The notes: generated from the sequence alone by a model not told the origin. A DNA stretch of 39,888 nucleotides from Candidatus Moraniibacteriota bacterium (GCA_027008775.1 JALVDV010000002.1:1-39888), one strand, 5' to 3'; counted from the first letter of the stretch, positions 26,616 to 35,004 are shown. Translations and numbers: made by a program.

Positions 26616-26925
26616 TTTTAAGTTGGAGTGGTACGCAATGAGAATATAGTGAGTGGCAAGTAATGAGTGAAATATCAGATAACGAAGTGGCGAGTAGTTA
26701 GGAAACTGGATAGTAAGAAGTGAAAGATGAAAAAAGTGGCCCTATTTTGTTTGTGGCTTTTCACTAATTTAGAGTTTGGAGCTATCTCAGGTTTGTTTTG
26801 TTGGGAACTTTATTGAAGGTGAATGTTGTATTTAAGATTGACTAAAACTTGCTTTTTTTGTAAACTTTGAGGGTGAATTTGGCAAAAGTTTTTGTTTAAT
26901 TGGATGCCGAGGCTTATTTGGAGAG
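26616..26925. other. Intergenic spacer between the two tRNAs
   Basis: No gene. A promoter candidate sits at 26838-26866: TTGACT, 17 bases, TAAACT, about 60 bases before the second tRNA. Confidence 0.5.
26838..26866 (+). promoter_or_regulatory. Candidate promoter of the second CAT tRNA
   Basis: TTGACT at 26838-26843, 17-base spacer, TAAACT at 26861-26866. The transcript would include the tRNA and the GT4 gene that starts 20 bases after it. Confidence 0.45.
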
Positions 26926-26999
26926 GCCAGGGTAGCTCAGTTGGTTAGAGCGCGGGACTCATAAGCCCGAGGTCGTGAGTTCAATCCTCACCCCTGGTA
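26926..26999 (+). tRNA. tRNA with CAT anticodon (elongator Met or Ile2)
   Basis: Acceptor GCCAGGG with CCCTGGT (G-T at 1-72), D arm, anticodon loop CTCATAA, T arm GTGAG-TTCAATC-CTCAC. It lacks the C1-A72 mismatch, so it is not an initiator. Distinguishing Met from lysidine-modified Ile needs identity-element comparison. Position 31-39 is an A-G mismatch. CCA is not encoded. Confidence 0.88.
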
Positions 27000-27019
27000 C
27001 AAGCGAGTAAAACTAAAAT

Positions 27020-28192
27020 ATGAAAATAGGTATTGATATCAGGGCCATAGCCAGTCAGAGAACCGGTGATGAAACTTACACGCTGGAATTGGTGAAGAAT
27101 TTGGCTAGGATTGACAGGAAGAATGAATATTTTTTGTACACAGATACTTTTTCCGAAGAAAAATTGGCAAAAATAAAAAAACTTTTATCTTTGGATAATG
27201 CTAACTTTTTTATAAAGTCCGTTGGTCCAACCAGTAAGCTCTTTTGGACATTTTATTCTTTAGCTAAGCAAGCGCGGAAAGACAAGTTGGATATTTTGCA
27301 TGTTCAGTATATTGCGCCGATTTTTTTAAGAAAAGATATTAGAATAATTACTACTATTCATGATATTTCCTTTGAGCGTTATCCGCAGTTTATTGCCAAG
27401 AAGGATTTGCTTGCTTTGAAGTTGTTAATACCACCATCTTTGCATCGGGCAGACAAGATAATAGCTGTCTCCAAGTTTACCGCTCAGGAAATAAAAAATG
27501 TTTATCCAAGGGTAGCTGGTAAAGTTGAGATGATTTATAATGGCGGAGTGTCGGAGGATTTCGGGGTTGTGACAAAGAAAGACGTTTTGAATTTTAGGAA
27601 AAAATATGGTAAACTAAAACCGTATTTGCTGTATTTAGGAACCTTGCAACCGCGCAAGAATGTTCCGTTTTTATTAAGGGCTTTCCGGGAGTTAAAGAAA
27701 AAGCATTCTCAAAGAGATTCTTTGGTTAAGAATTGTAAATTAGTAATTAGGGGGACACGTGGCGGTCGCAACTATGATTGGCGAATAGACTCTATTTTGG
27801 AGGATATTCGCAAAGATAATCCGAACATCTACAACGACATAAAGTTTTTAGGATATCAATCAACAAAGGAATTGGCTGTTCTGTTGCGGGAGGCTGAAGT
27901 TTTTTGCTTTCCTTCTTTGTATGAAGGCTTCGGTTTGCCAGTATTGGAAACGATGGCTGTGGGAACGCCTGTTTTGGCCAGTGATAGTTCCTGTTTGCCG
28001 GAAATTGTAGGTGATGGCGGTGTGCTTTATAGAGGTGACAATCAAAGTGATTTTGTAGAAAAGGTCCGTCGTCTTTTGCTTGACAGGGATTTACGAAGTA
28101 GAGTTGCGGAGGCCGGGCGACTAAGAGTGAAAGATTTTTCTTGGGAGAAAACCGCCCGGGAAACTTTGGAGCTGTATAATAAATTAAGATAG
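27020..28192 (+). CDS. GT4 family glycosyltransferase
   Basis: 390 residues, GT-B. It opens KIGIDIRAIASQRTGDETYTLEL, the R-x-x-x-G-x-x-x-Y variant seen in mannosyl- or rhamnosyltransferase relatives. Core motifs: TTIHDISFERYP, IIAVSKFTAQEI, YLLYLGTLQPRKN near the domain junction, and FPSLYEGFGLPVLETMAVGTPVLASD as the donor site with both glutamates. It starts 20 bases after the tRNA and is followed 7 bases later by an LCP protein, then a GT2, so it belongs to a wall or surface-glycan assembly group. Confidence 0.9.
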   Translation: MKIGIDIRAIASQRTGDETYTLELVKNLARIDRKNEYFLYTDTFSEEKLAKIKKLLSLDNANFFIKSVGPTSKLFWTFYSLAKQARKDKLDILHVQYIAPIFLRKDIRIITTIHDISFERYPQFIAKKDLLALKLLIPPSLHRADKIIAVSKFTAQEIKNVYPRVAGKVEMIYNGGVSEDFGVVTKKDVLNFRKKYGKLKPYLLYLGTLQPRKNVPFLLRAFRELKKKHSQRDSLVKNCKLVIRGTRGGRNYDWRIDSILEDIRKDNPNIYNDIKFLGYQSTKELAVLLREAEVFCFPSLYEGFGLPVLETMAVGTPVLASDSSCLPEIVGDGGVLYRGDNQSDFVEKVRRLLLDRDLRSRVAEAGRLRVKDFSWEKTARETLELYNKLR

Positions 28193-28199
28193 TAATATT

Positions 28200-29456
28200 A
28201 TGTCTATTTCTGTTGTGCCCAAATCCAAGAGTAATTTGTTTAAGCGTTGGTGGTTTTGGCTCTTAGTGGTTTTGGTGGTATTTTTTGCGGGGCTGGGCTT
28301 TTTTATTTATAAAACCGGTTTGACATTAAACAAAATCTCTACCAAAGATAGCTCTATTTTTCAGAGCTTGGCCGGAGTGGTGGCCAGTGGTTCAAAAAAT
28401 GAAATAAAAGAAGACGACGGTCGCACCAATATTTTGTTGTTGGGAATGAGAGGAGCCAATGTACCGGGTGGAGGGTTGCTGGCTGATACTATCATGGTGG
28501 CCTCCATTAAGAATGATGAAAACAAAGTGGCTTTGATTTCCATTCCGCGTGATTTGTATGTAAAAATTCCCGGAACAGAAAATCGTTCCAAGATAAACGC
28601 TGTTTACGCTTACGGGGAGGAAAAGGGTAAAAATCAAGGAATGGAATATATGAAAAGAATTGTCAGTGAGGTAACAGGTTTGCCCATCCATTATGTAGTG
28701 GCTATAAATTTTGCCGGTTTTAAACAGTTAATTGATGCGGTGGGTGGAATAGATATTGATTTGAAGGAACCGTTTAGCGAGCCATTGCAGTTTCACCAAA
28801 TGCAGGTTTGTGATCCTAATGTTTTTACGGTTAGGTCCGGAAAAGTGCAAAGAAAAATAGACCATCGGGGTAAAGTGGTGGCGGAGTATCCGCTTTGTTA
28901 CAATAAGAATGAAGAATGTGGCGGAGAGTTTCATTTGCCGGCGGGTAAAAATCATCTGGATGGCGAAAAAGCCTTATGTTATGTACGCTCCCGAATGACT
29001 TCCAGTGATTATGAAAGGGCTAAAAGACAGCAGGTGGTTTTAAGTCTGTTGAAAGATAAACTGATTTCTATGGGTACTCTTGGTAACTTTTCCAAAGTGA
29101 ATAAAATTTTGAGCGCTTTAGGGAATAATGTAACTACTGATATGTCTATGGCCACCATTAAAAAGTTTTATTCCAAATATTCCAAAATGAAGAATCCGCA
29201 AATTTATCGTCGGGTCTTTGAAAATTCGCCGGAGGGTTTATTGATGGTGCCAAAGAATTCTCCCAAAGAAGCCGGATTTATTTTGGTGCCGCGAGCCGGT
29301 TGGGATAATTATTCGGCCATTCATGATGTTTGTAAAAATATTTTTACTCTACCTTCGCAAAGTGATATCAAGTCTTTGGATGAGTTTTCTGTTTCTAAAA
29401 AACATGAAGTATCCGTCGGAGATGAAGCAAAAAATGGGGCTGATTCTCAAAGATAA
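28200..29456 (+). CDS. LytR-CpsA-Psr (LCP) family protein
   Basis: 418 residues. A short basic cytoplasmic start and one membrane helix (about 17-40) precede an extracytoplasmic LCP domain: TNILLLGMRG, LADTIMVASIKNDENKVALISIPRDLYV, KINAVYAYG, and YVRSRMTSSDYERAKRQQVVL with the Arg residues that bind the pyrophosphate lipid. Family role: moving a glycan from undecaprenyl diphosphate to the cell wall. Two cysteine-containing loops (CDPN, CYNKNEECGG) interrupt the domain near 205-245. The C-terminal 60 residues vary. Tight spacing with flanking GT genes suggests a common operon. Confidence 0.92.
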   Translation: MSISVVPKSKSNLFKRWWFWLLVVLVVFFAGLGFFIYKTGLTLNKISTKDSSIFQSLAGVVASGSKNEIKEDDGRTNILLLGMRGANVPGGGLLADTIMVASIKNDENKVALISIPRDLYVKIPGTENRSKINAVYAYGEEKGKNQGMEYMKRIVSEVTGLPIHYVVAINFAGFKQLIDAVGGIDIDLKEPFSEPLQFHQMQVCDPNVFTVRSGKVQRKIDHRGKVVAEYPLCYNKNEECGGEFHLPAGKNHLDGEKALCYVRSRMTSSDYERAKRQQVVLSLLKDKLISMGTLGNFSKVNKILSALGNNVTTDMSMATIKKFYSKYSKMKNPQIYRRVFENSPEGLLMVPKNSPKEAGFILVPRAGWDNYSAIHDVCKNIFTLPSQSDIKSLDEFSVSKKHEVSVGDEAKNGADSQR

Positions 29457-29535
29457 TTTTCCTTTTTGGGTCTATCTTAGAGTTTTATTTTTAGCTTTAA
29501 TTTTAGGATTGTATTTTTTGGTGTATCGTCTTTAG
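29404..29535 (+). CDS. Small membrane protein overlapping the LCP gene end
   Basis: 43 residues from an ATG inside the LCP reading frame end, in another frame, ending TAG one base before the next GT2 start. The C-terminal half is one hydrophobic segment, FWVYLRVLFLALILGLYFLV, ending YRL. The frame overlaps the LCP gene by 53 bases. The exact fit between neighbours argues for coupled translation, but it is not recognised, and the start could be one of the ATGs further in (29422). Confidence 0.5.
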   Translation: MKYPSEMKQKMGLILKDNFPFWVYLRVLFLALILGLYFLVYRL

Positions 29536-29536
29536 T

Positions 29537-30355
29537 ATGAAAGAAAAAGAGTTGTCTATCATTGTTACTTCTTATCGTAAGCCGGAGCTGTTGGAGTTGT
29601 GTTTGAATTCTATTTTTGCCAATTTGAAAAATGATTTAGACTACGAAGTGATTGTGGCTGATAGTGAAACGCGAGAGGAGACCAGGGATTTGATGCGAGA
29701 GAAATTTCCGGAAATAACATTTATTTCTAATGAAAAAAATGTCGGTTTTGGCGTTTTGGCAAATCAGGGAATGAGAAAGGCAAGGGGGAGTTACTATTTT
29801 ATCATTAATCATGATATTATAATCAAAGATGACGCCATCCAAAGCTTGCTGAGCTATTTAAGGAATGAAAGAAATGTTGGATTGGTTGGTCCGAAGTTGG
29901 TTAATTTTGATGGCAGTATTCAACCCTCGGCTTTTCGTTTTTACAAATTGAGAACGATTGTTTTTCGGCGGACTTTTTTACAAAAATTTGCTTTTGCCAA
30001 AAGGCACCTGGATTGGTTTTTAATGAAGGATGAAATAGCTAAAAAAAAGATATTGGAGGTTGATTGGGTAATGGGTTCGGCGATGATGGTTTCTCGGGAG
30101 GCGGTGGAAAAAGTCGGTGGGTTTGACGAGCACTTTTTTCTTTATTTTGAAGATGTGGATTGGTGTTGGCGTTTTTGGCAGGCTGGCTACAAAGTGATTT
30201 ACAATCAGAATGTTACGGTAGCTCATTATCATGGGAAGGCCAGCGGAAACAAGTCGGTGTTGGAAGCGGTTCTGCTAAATAAGTTTGCCCGAATTCACAT
30301 TAAAAGCGCTCTTTATTTCTTTTGGAAACACTGGGGGGAGGAGCGTCCTCATTAG
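29537..30355 (+). CDS. GT2 family glycosyltransferase (rhamnosyltransferase-like)
   Basis: 272 residues. GT-A core: SIIVTSYRKPELLELCL, VADSETREETRDL near residue 40, NEKNVGFGVLANQG, and FIINHDIIIKDDAI as the metal site. VDWVMGSAMMVSREAVEKVG followed by DEHFFLYFEDVDWCWRFWQAGY is the WbbL/rhamnosyltransferase-type signature with the ED catalytic motif. No N-terminal membrane anchor. It begins 1 base after the small membrane protein stop. Confidence 0.9.
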   Translation: MKEKELSIIVTSYRKPELLELCLNSIFANLKNDLDYEVIVADSETREETRDLMREKFPEITFISNEKNVGFGVLANQGMRKARGSYYFIINHDIIIKDDAIQSLLSYLRNERNVGLVGPKLVNFDGSIQPSAFRFYKLRTIVFRRTFLQKFAFAKRHLDWFLMKDEIAKKKILEVDWVMGSAMMVSREAVEKVGGFDEHFFLYFEDVDWCWRFWQAGYKVIYNQNVTVAHYHGKASGNKSVLEAVLLNKFARIHIKSALYFFWKHWGEERPH

Positions 30356-30431
30356 AATTGGTTTGCTGAGGACTAGAAAGAATAATTTGTTTGAGTAGAG
30401 TGAATAGTTTTTAGTTTTAAGATTAGAGAAA

Positions 30432-31700
30432 ATGAAAAATTTTAAATATCATTTGTTGGCGATTTTGATTTTGGGATTGGTTTTTTATTCCGGTGTGGCT
30501 TGGGGTAAATATACTAGTAAACCCTTGTCTCCAGACAAAGGCACGCGGTCATTTTTGCAACAACTGGCTAATCCAAAGGAAGTTTTTTCCGGAGATCCGG
30601 AAGCAGAGAAACCGAAAAAAGTTCGTTTTGATATTTTCTGGAATGTTTGGAAGAAAGTTGATTTGGAGTATGTTGACCAAAAGACTGTGAAAAATACACA
30701 AAAGAGAGTTTATGGCGCAGTGAAGGGAATGGTGGCGGCCTTGGGCGATCCTTACTCCGTCTTTTTTGATCCGGAAGAAAGTAAAATTTTTACCACCGAA
30801 TTGGACGGTAAATTTACCGGTATTGGGGCGGAGTTGACCATTAAAGACGGTGTTTTGACAGTAGTGGCGCCGATTGATGGAATGCCGGCGCAAAAAGCCG
30901 GACTTTTGGCCGGAGATAAAATCATTAAAATTGATGGCAAGTTAACCACCAATATAACCTTGTCGGAAGCGGTGAAAAAAATCAGAGGGGAGAAGGGAAC
31001 AAAAGTGGTTTTGACTGTTTTACATAAAGGGGCGGAGAAGCCGGAAGATATTGAAATTGTCAGGGACGAAATTGATATTAAGAGTGTTGAGTATGAGAAA
31101 AAAGATGACAGCATTGCTTATATAAGGATTAAAGGGTTTATGGAGGACACGGCTGATGAATTCAGGGAAGTTATTCCCAAAATTTTGAAGGACAAACCTA
31201 AAGGAATTATTCTGGACGTCAGAAGTAATCCGGGGGGCAGTTTGACGGTGGCGGAAAACATAATCTCCAAGTTTGTGAATAAGGGAGAAGTTATTTTGTG
31301 GGAGCGAGATAAAAATGGTCGGGAAACGGCTCATTATGCCAAGGGCAAGGCTTTGTTCAATGATTTACCGGTGGTCGTTCTGATTGACGGAGGAAGCGCC
31401 AGCGCTTCGGAAATTTTGGCCGGTGCCTTGCGGGATATTAGAGAGGCTATGTTGGTGGGAGAGAAAACTTTTGGTAAAGGCTCGGTGCAAGCGTTTGAAC
31501 GTTTGAAAGATGGTTCCAGTTTAAAAATTACTGTGGCCAAATGGTTAACGCCCAGTAAACAATCCATTGATAAGGTGGGAATAAAACCAACGGTGGAAGT
31601 AAAGTTGACTTTGGATGATATTAAGAAGCGAAATGACAAGCAATTGCAAAGAGCTTTGGAGGAATTGAAAAAGATGATTGCAACAAGGAAGGCAGACTAA
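30432..31700 (+). CDS. C-terminal processing peptidase, S41 family
   Basis: 422 residues. An N-terminal signal anchor (about 6-24) leads to a PDZ domain (about 130-215, with GIGAELTIKDGVLTVVAPIDG and AGLLAGDKIIKIDG) and the S41 catalytic domain. The catalytic site is in IDGGSASASEILAG (331-340) with the Lys in FGKGSVQ at residue 359. The family cleaves the C-termini of secreted proteins and helps remodel the envelope. It is followed directly by a tRNA pair. Confidence 0.92.
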   Translation: MKNFKYHLLAILILGLVFYSGVAWGKYTSKPLSPDKGTRSFLQQLANPKEVFSGDPEAEKPKKVRFDIFWNVWKKVDLEYVDQKTVKNTQKRVYGAVKGMVAALGDPYSVFFDPEESKIFTTELDGKFTGIGAELTIKDGVLTVVAPIDGMPAQKAGLLAGDKIIKIDGKLTTNITLSEAVKKIRGEKGTKVVLTVLHKGAEKPEDIEIVRDEIDIKSVEYEKKDDSIAYIRIKGFMEDTADEFREVIPKILKDKPKGIILDVRSNPGGSLTVAENIISKFVNKGEVILWERDKNGRETAHYAKGKALFNDLPVVVLIDGGSASASEILAGALRDIREAMLVGEKTFGKGSVQAFERLKDGSSLKITVAKWLTPSKQSIDKVGIKPTVEVKLTLDDIKKRNDKQLQRALEELKKMIATRKAD

Positions 31701-31706
31701 TTTTAG

Positions 31707-31735
31707 TTGACAGGGGAGGGTTTTTAAATTAGACT
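31707..31735 (+). promoter_or_regulatory. Promoter of tRNA-Lys/tRNA-Arg
   Basis: Perfect TTGACA at 31707-31712, 17 bases, TAGACT at 31730-31735, 15 bases before tRNA-Lys. Confidence 0.6.
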
Positions 31736-31749
31736 GAGTTGGTTGATTG

Positions 31750-31822
31750 GCGCCATTAGCTCAGTTGGTAGAGCAGTCGCCTCTTAAGCGAATGGTCGGG
31801 GGTTCAAATCCCTCATGGCGCA
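31750..31822 (+). tRNA. tRNA-Lys (CTT)
   Basis: Acceptor GCGCCAT with ATGGCGC, D arm TAGCTCAGTTGGTAGAGC, anticodon loop CTCTTAA giving CTT. CCA is not encoded. Confidence 0.93.
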
Positions 31823-31872
31823 CGGATTTTTGTTTGTTTTTGGAAGAGGATTGGTCTTTTATTTTTTGTTGG

Positions 31873-31946
31873 GCATCCGTAGCTCAATTGGATAGAGCAC
31901 TTGGCTTCGGACCAAGGGGTTGCAGGTTCGAGTCCTGCCGGATGTA
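31873..31946 (+). tRNA. tRNA-Arg (TCG)
   Basis: Acceptor GCATCCG with CGGATGT (G-T at 1-72), anticodon loop CTTCGGA within a CTTGG/CCAAG stem giving TCG, T arm GCAGG-TTCGAGT-CCTGC. CCA is not encoded. Confidence 0.9.
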
Positions 31947-31988
31947 CTTTTGATTTTTTAATATCTTTTAAAAATAATGTTGCCGGCT

Positions 31989-32038
31989 TGACATTATTTT
32001 TTTTAAAGCTATAATTCCTAGTAGTTTAGTAGGAATTA
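31989..32038 (+). promoter_or_regulatory. Promoter and Rrf2-type operator of the Fe-S locus
   Basis: TTGACA at 31989-31994, 16 bases, TATAAT at 32011-32016. Overlapping the -10 box is the inverted repeat AATTCCTA (32014-32021), 9 bases, TAGGAATT (32031-32038), which closely resembles Rrf2/IscR-family binding sites. It is placed 22 bases before the regulator gene, so negative autoregulation is likely. Confidence 0.75.
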
Positions 32039-32060
32039 AGAAGTTGTTTTTGATGCTGAT

Positions 32061-32492
32061 ATGAAATTTTCCAGGGCAACCACCTACGGTTTGCGCGCTC
32101 TGGGTAACTTACTGTCGGCAGGAGCCGATGATATTTCCAGAGTAAAGTCTTTGCAGTTAATAGCCAGAGAAGAAAAAATTTCCTTGAAGTTTTTGGAAAG
32201 GCTGTTTTCTCAGCTTAGAAAGGCCGGAATCGTTGCTTCTGTCAGGGGCGCAAATGGCGGCTATTATTTGCAGAGAGGCGCTGAAAAAATCAGTTTGTTG
32301 GATGTTTTGCAGGCTCTGGGAGAGGATTTGGCTGTTTTCGGTTGTCTGGCGGATACAACCGGAAGAGTAAAATGTCGCCATAGCGAAAATTGTGGAGCGG
32401 TGCCGGTATTGCAGAGAGTACAGGGAGCGATTAATCAGACTTTGGGAGAAATGAGATTGAGAGATTTGATAGAGTCTGTTGAGGAATTTTGA
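32061..32492 (+). CDS. iscR: Rrf2-family Fe-S cluster regulator (IscR-like)
   Basis: 143 residues. Winged helix-turn-helix at the N-terminus (SRATTYGLRALGNLL, then LIAREEKISLKFLERLFSQL and VRGANGGYYL as the wing) is the Rrf2 type. Three cysteines, Cys95, Cys105 and Cys111, occupy the ligand region of IscR, with spacing 9 and 5 instead of the usual 5 and 5. It leads the iscU-iscS genes. A sensor-repressor of cluster assembly is inferred. It may be cysteine-metabolism-related (CymR-like), but the Cys set and neighbours favour Fe-S sensing. Confidence 0.88.
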   Translation: MKFSRATTYGLRALGNLLSAGADDISRVKSLQLIAREEKISLKFLERLFSQLRKAGIVASVRGANGGYYLQRGAEKISLLDVLQALGEDLAVFGCLADTTGRVKCRHSENCGAVPVLQRVQGAINQTLGEMRLRDLIESVEEF

Positions 32493-32500
32493 TTTGTAAA

Positions 32501-32692
32501 TTTGTCAGCCCTAGGCTAATCAGTCTAGGACTTGATAAATTTTAGTTCAAATATAATTGTTCAAATTTTAAATTCTTCAAACAAGCTGTAAATTGCCGAA
32601 CATTTTGTAATTATTATTGTTTTAAACATTTAAAATTAAGTTATTTAAAATTGAATTAAAATTTAAAATTTACAAATTAAAATTATAAAACC
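32501..32692. repeat. 192-base leader repeat, copy 1 (before iscU)
   Basis: This AT-rich stretch begins 9 bases after the regulator stop and ends immediately before the iscU ATG. The copy at 33142-33333 matches 187 of 192 positions, all differences being transitions, four of them within positions 14-27. Positions 10-29 can form a small hairpin (CCTAG with CTAGG in this copy). Confidence 0.95.
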
Positions 32693-33061
32693 ATGTATTC
32701 AAAAAAGGTTTTAGATCATTTTAAAAATCCTCGCAATCAAGGCAAATTGGAGGATGCCAATGCGGTAGCGCAGAAGGGTAATCCGGTTTGCGGAGATGTG
32801 ATGAAGATTTATTTGAAAATTGAGAATGGCATTATTAAAGACGCCAAATTTGAGACTTTGGGTTGCGCGGCGGCCATTGCGGTTTCTTCCCTATTGACGG
32901 AGTATATCAAGGGAATGACTTTAGAGGAGGCAAAAAAGGTGACCAAAGATGATATTATTAGAGAAGCTGACGGTTTGCCTCCGGCCAAGGTTCACTGTTC
33001 TATGCTGGGAATTGATGCGGCTTTAACAGCTCTAAAGAATTATGAGGAAAGGGAAAAATAA
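32693..33061 (+). CDS. iscU: Fe-S cluster assembly scaffold IscU/NifU-like
   Basis: 122 residues. Conserved Cys33 (NPVCGDVM), Cys58 (TLGCAAA) and Cys102 (KVHCSMLG) plus Asp35 form the cluster-binding set. Opening YSKKVLDHFKNPRNQGKLED is the usual IscU/NifU N-terminus. It is transcribed with iscS and accepts sulfur from it. The ATG immediately follows the leader repeat. Confidence 0.95.
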   Translation: MYSKKVLDHFKNPRNQGKLEDANAVAQKGNPVCGDVMKIYLKIENGIIKDAKFETLGCAAAIAVSSLLTEYIKGMTLEEAKKVTKDDIIREADGLPPAKVHCSMLGIDAALTALKNYEEREK

Positions 33062-33141
33062 TTTGTGGAGCTTATCCTGTTAAGGTTTTAACAGTAGTGA
33101 AGGTTGATAAATCTATTTTGCTAAACAATTTTAATTTGTAA

Positions 33142-33333
33142 TTTGTCAGCCCTAAGCTGATCGGTCTGGGACTTGATAAATTTTAGTTTAAATATAATTG
33201 TTCAAATTTTAAATTCTTCAAACAAGCTGTAAATTGCCGAACATTTTGTAATTATTATTGTTTTAAACATTTAAAATTAAGTTATTTAAAATTGAATTAA
33301 AATTTAAAATTTACAAATTAAAATTATAAAACC
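33142..33333. repeat. 192-base leader repeat, copy 2 (before iscS)
   Basis: Same length and order as copy 1, ending at the iscS ATG. The only differences are at repeat positions 14, 18, 22, 27 and 47. Eighty bases separate the iscU stop from its start. In this copy the small hairpin is weakened to a G-T pair and one mismatch. Confidence 0.95.
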
Positions 33334-34548
33334 ATGATTTATCTAGATCACAGCGCAACTACGCCGGTGAACGAGGAAGTTTTCCGAAAGATGAAGCCTT
33401 ATTTTTCGGAAAAATTTGGTAATGCTTCCTCCATTCATTCTTACGGTTTAGAGGCTTTTGAAGCGGTGGAAGAGACCAGAAAAAAGGTGGCCGATTTTTT
33501 GGGCGCCGATCCCAAAGAGGTGCTTTTTACTTCCGGAGCGACAGAGTCAGACAACCTGGCTGTTTTTGGAGTGGCGGAGGCTCAAGAGAAAGAAGGAAAA
33601 AAATTGTCTGAATTACATTTTATTACCACTTCAGTGGAGCATCCGGCAATAGAAGAGCCGTTTTTAAAATTAAAAAGAAAGGGAGCGCAAGTGACCTTTT
33701 TACCGGTTCAATCAAATGGAATAGTGGATTTAAAGGAAGTGGAAAAGGCTATTCAGGACAACACGGTTTTTATTTCCATGGTTTATGTTAACAGCGAGGT
33801 TGGCGCTAAACAGCCGATAAAGGAAGTTGGGCGCTTGGTTAAGAATGTTAGAGAGATCAGAAAAAAGAAAAACAATCTTTTGCCTTTGTTATTCCACACT
33901 GATGCGGTTCAGGCAGCTAATTTCTTTACTTGTGATGTTAACGAGTTGGGAGTTGATTTAATGTCTTTGTCCGGGCATAAAGTTTATGGTCCCAAGGGCG
34001 TTGGCGCTTTGTTTGTTCGCCGAGGAGTGAAATTGATGCCTCAACAGATTGGCGGGCATCAGGAAAACAATTTGCGCAGTGGAACTTATAATGTGCCGGC
34101 GATTGTGGGAATGGGAGAGGCTTTAAAAATTGTCAAACGTGATCGGGCCAAGAACAATGTTTATTTGCGTTCTCTGCAAAAAAAGTTGATAGACGGAATT
34201 TTAAATAAAGTTCCTCAGGCTCATTTGACGACTGATGTTAAGAACTCCAGTCCGGCCCATGTGCATTTTATCTTTCCCGGAGCAGAAGGGGAATCCGTTC
34301 TGATGGATTTGGATTTGAATGGAATCTGTGTTTCCACCGGTTCGGCTTGCGCTTCCAGTAGCTTGAAATCATCGTCAACTTTGGCGGCTATGGGCGTTTC
34401 TAAAGAAATAGTGCACGGGGCGATTAGAATGACTTTGGGTTTAGATAATACGGAAGAGCAAATTGATAAAGTGTTGGAGATTTTGCCAAAGGTGGTAGAA
34501 AAGTATCGCTCTATGTCGCCCGATGATTTGTTTACTTCCGAGAAGTAA
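33334..34548 (+). CDS. iscS: Cysteine desulfurase IscS/NifS-like
   Basis: 404 residues. The PLP lysine is Lys216 in SGHKVYGPKG, the stacking His is in VEHPAI (103), and the catalytic Cys339 is in the GSACASSSLK loop, the type I IscS-like form. It opens MIYLDHSATTPVNEEVF, the standard NifS start. It supplies persulfide sulfur to IscU. The ATG follows directly on the second leader copy, as in iscU. Confidence 0.96.
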   Translation: MIYLDHSATTPVNEEVFRKMKPYFSEKFGNASSIHSYGLEAFEAVEETRKKVADFLGADPKEVLFTSGATESDNLAVFGVAEAQEKEGKKLSELHFITTSVEHPAIEEPFLKLKRKGAQVTFLPVQSNGIVDLKEVEKAIQDNTVFISMVYVNSEVGAKQPIKEVGRLVKNVREIRKKKNNLLPLLFHTDAVQAANFFTCDVNELGVDLMSLSGHKVYGPKGVGALFVRRGVKLMPQQIGGHQENNLRSGTYNVPAIVGMGEALKIVKRDRAKNNVYLRSLQKKLIDGILNKVPQAHLTTDVKNSSPAHVHFIFPGAEGESVLMDLDLNGICVSTGSACASSSLKSSSTLAAMGVSKEIVHGAIRMTLGLDNTEEQIDKVLEILPKVVEKYRSMSPDDLFTSEK

Positions 34549-34806
34549 GCCAGATTCTTGATTTTTTGCAAAATCTTTACTGAAGGCGGAGTTAAAATTA
34601 GTTTTTTTATTGTTCCCTTTTTTGTTTTTTTTGATAATTTGTCCCTTTCCTTTTTTGTATTTTTGTGTTTCTAGAGAAATTGGACATTTTCTTTTTAAAA
34701 ATTGTGAAGATGGACTATTATGATATTATTGATAATATCATAATAGGTGGCGAGAGATGGTTGTGAGTGGGACAGTGAGAAAAAGGTGGTCATCTAATAC
34801 ATAATC
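34549..34806. other. Intergenic region with palindrome copy 2
   Basis: No gene seen between iscS and tRNA-His. The only feature left of the promoter is the 30-base palindrome at 34716. A short GATTTT-TTGC-AAAATC hairpin at about 34560-34575 could end the iscS transcript but has no T run. Confidence 0.45.
34716..34745. repeat. 30-base perfect palindrome, copy 2
   Basis: Identical to 24545-24574 (TATTATGATATTAT, TG centre, ATAATATCATAATA). Outside the 30 bases the two loci differ. Here it lies about 90 bases before the tRNA-His promoter. Confidence 0.85.
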
Positions 34807-34834
34807 TTGAAAAAATCCACTCTTGTGCTATACT
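34807..34834 (+). promoter_or_regulatory. Promoter of tRNA-His
   Basis: TTGAAA at 34807-34812, 16 bases, TATACT at 34829-34834 in a TGTGCTATACT context. Confidence 0.6.
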
Positions 34835-34878
34835 GTGGCGGTGAATTTGATTTTTGTGAATTGAAAAAATGTTGAGAT

Positions 34879-34950
34879 GGCGGGTATAGTTCAATGGTAG
34901 AACACTGGTTTGTGGCACCAGTTACGAGGGTTCGATTCCCTCTACTCGCC
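34879..34950 (+). tRNA. tRNA-His (GTG)
   Basis: The 8-bp acceptor with the encoded G-1 paired to C73 is diagnostic for tRNA-His: GGCGGGTA and TACTCGCC. Anticodon loop TTGTGGC gives GTG, within CTGGT/ACCAG. T arm GAGGG-TTCGATT-CCCTC. Confidence 0.94.
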
Positions 34951-35004
34951 CACTTGGTTTTGATTTATTGTATCTTTGATTAAGTCCGGTTTCTTCAGAG
35001 AAAG

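Noticed and set aside
31747-31953. ORF across the tRNA-Lys/tRNA-Arg pair
   Set aside because: It consists of translated tRNA sequence (AQLVEQSP and VAQLDRALG are the well-known tRNA read-through patterns).
32501-33333. CRISPR array or tandem repeat array in the iscU-iscS leaders
   Set aside because: Only two 192-base copies with a gene between them, no short regularly spaced repeats and no cas genes in the window.
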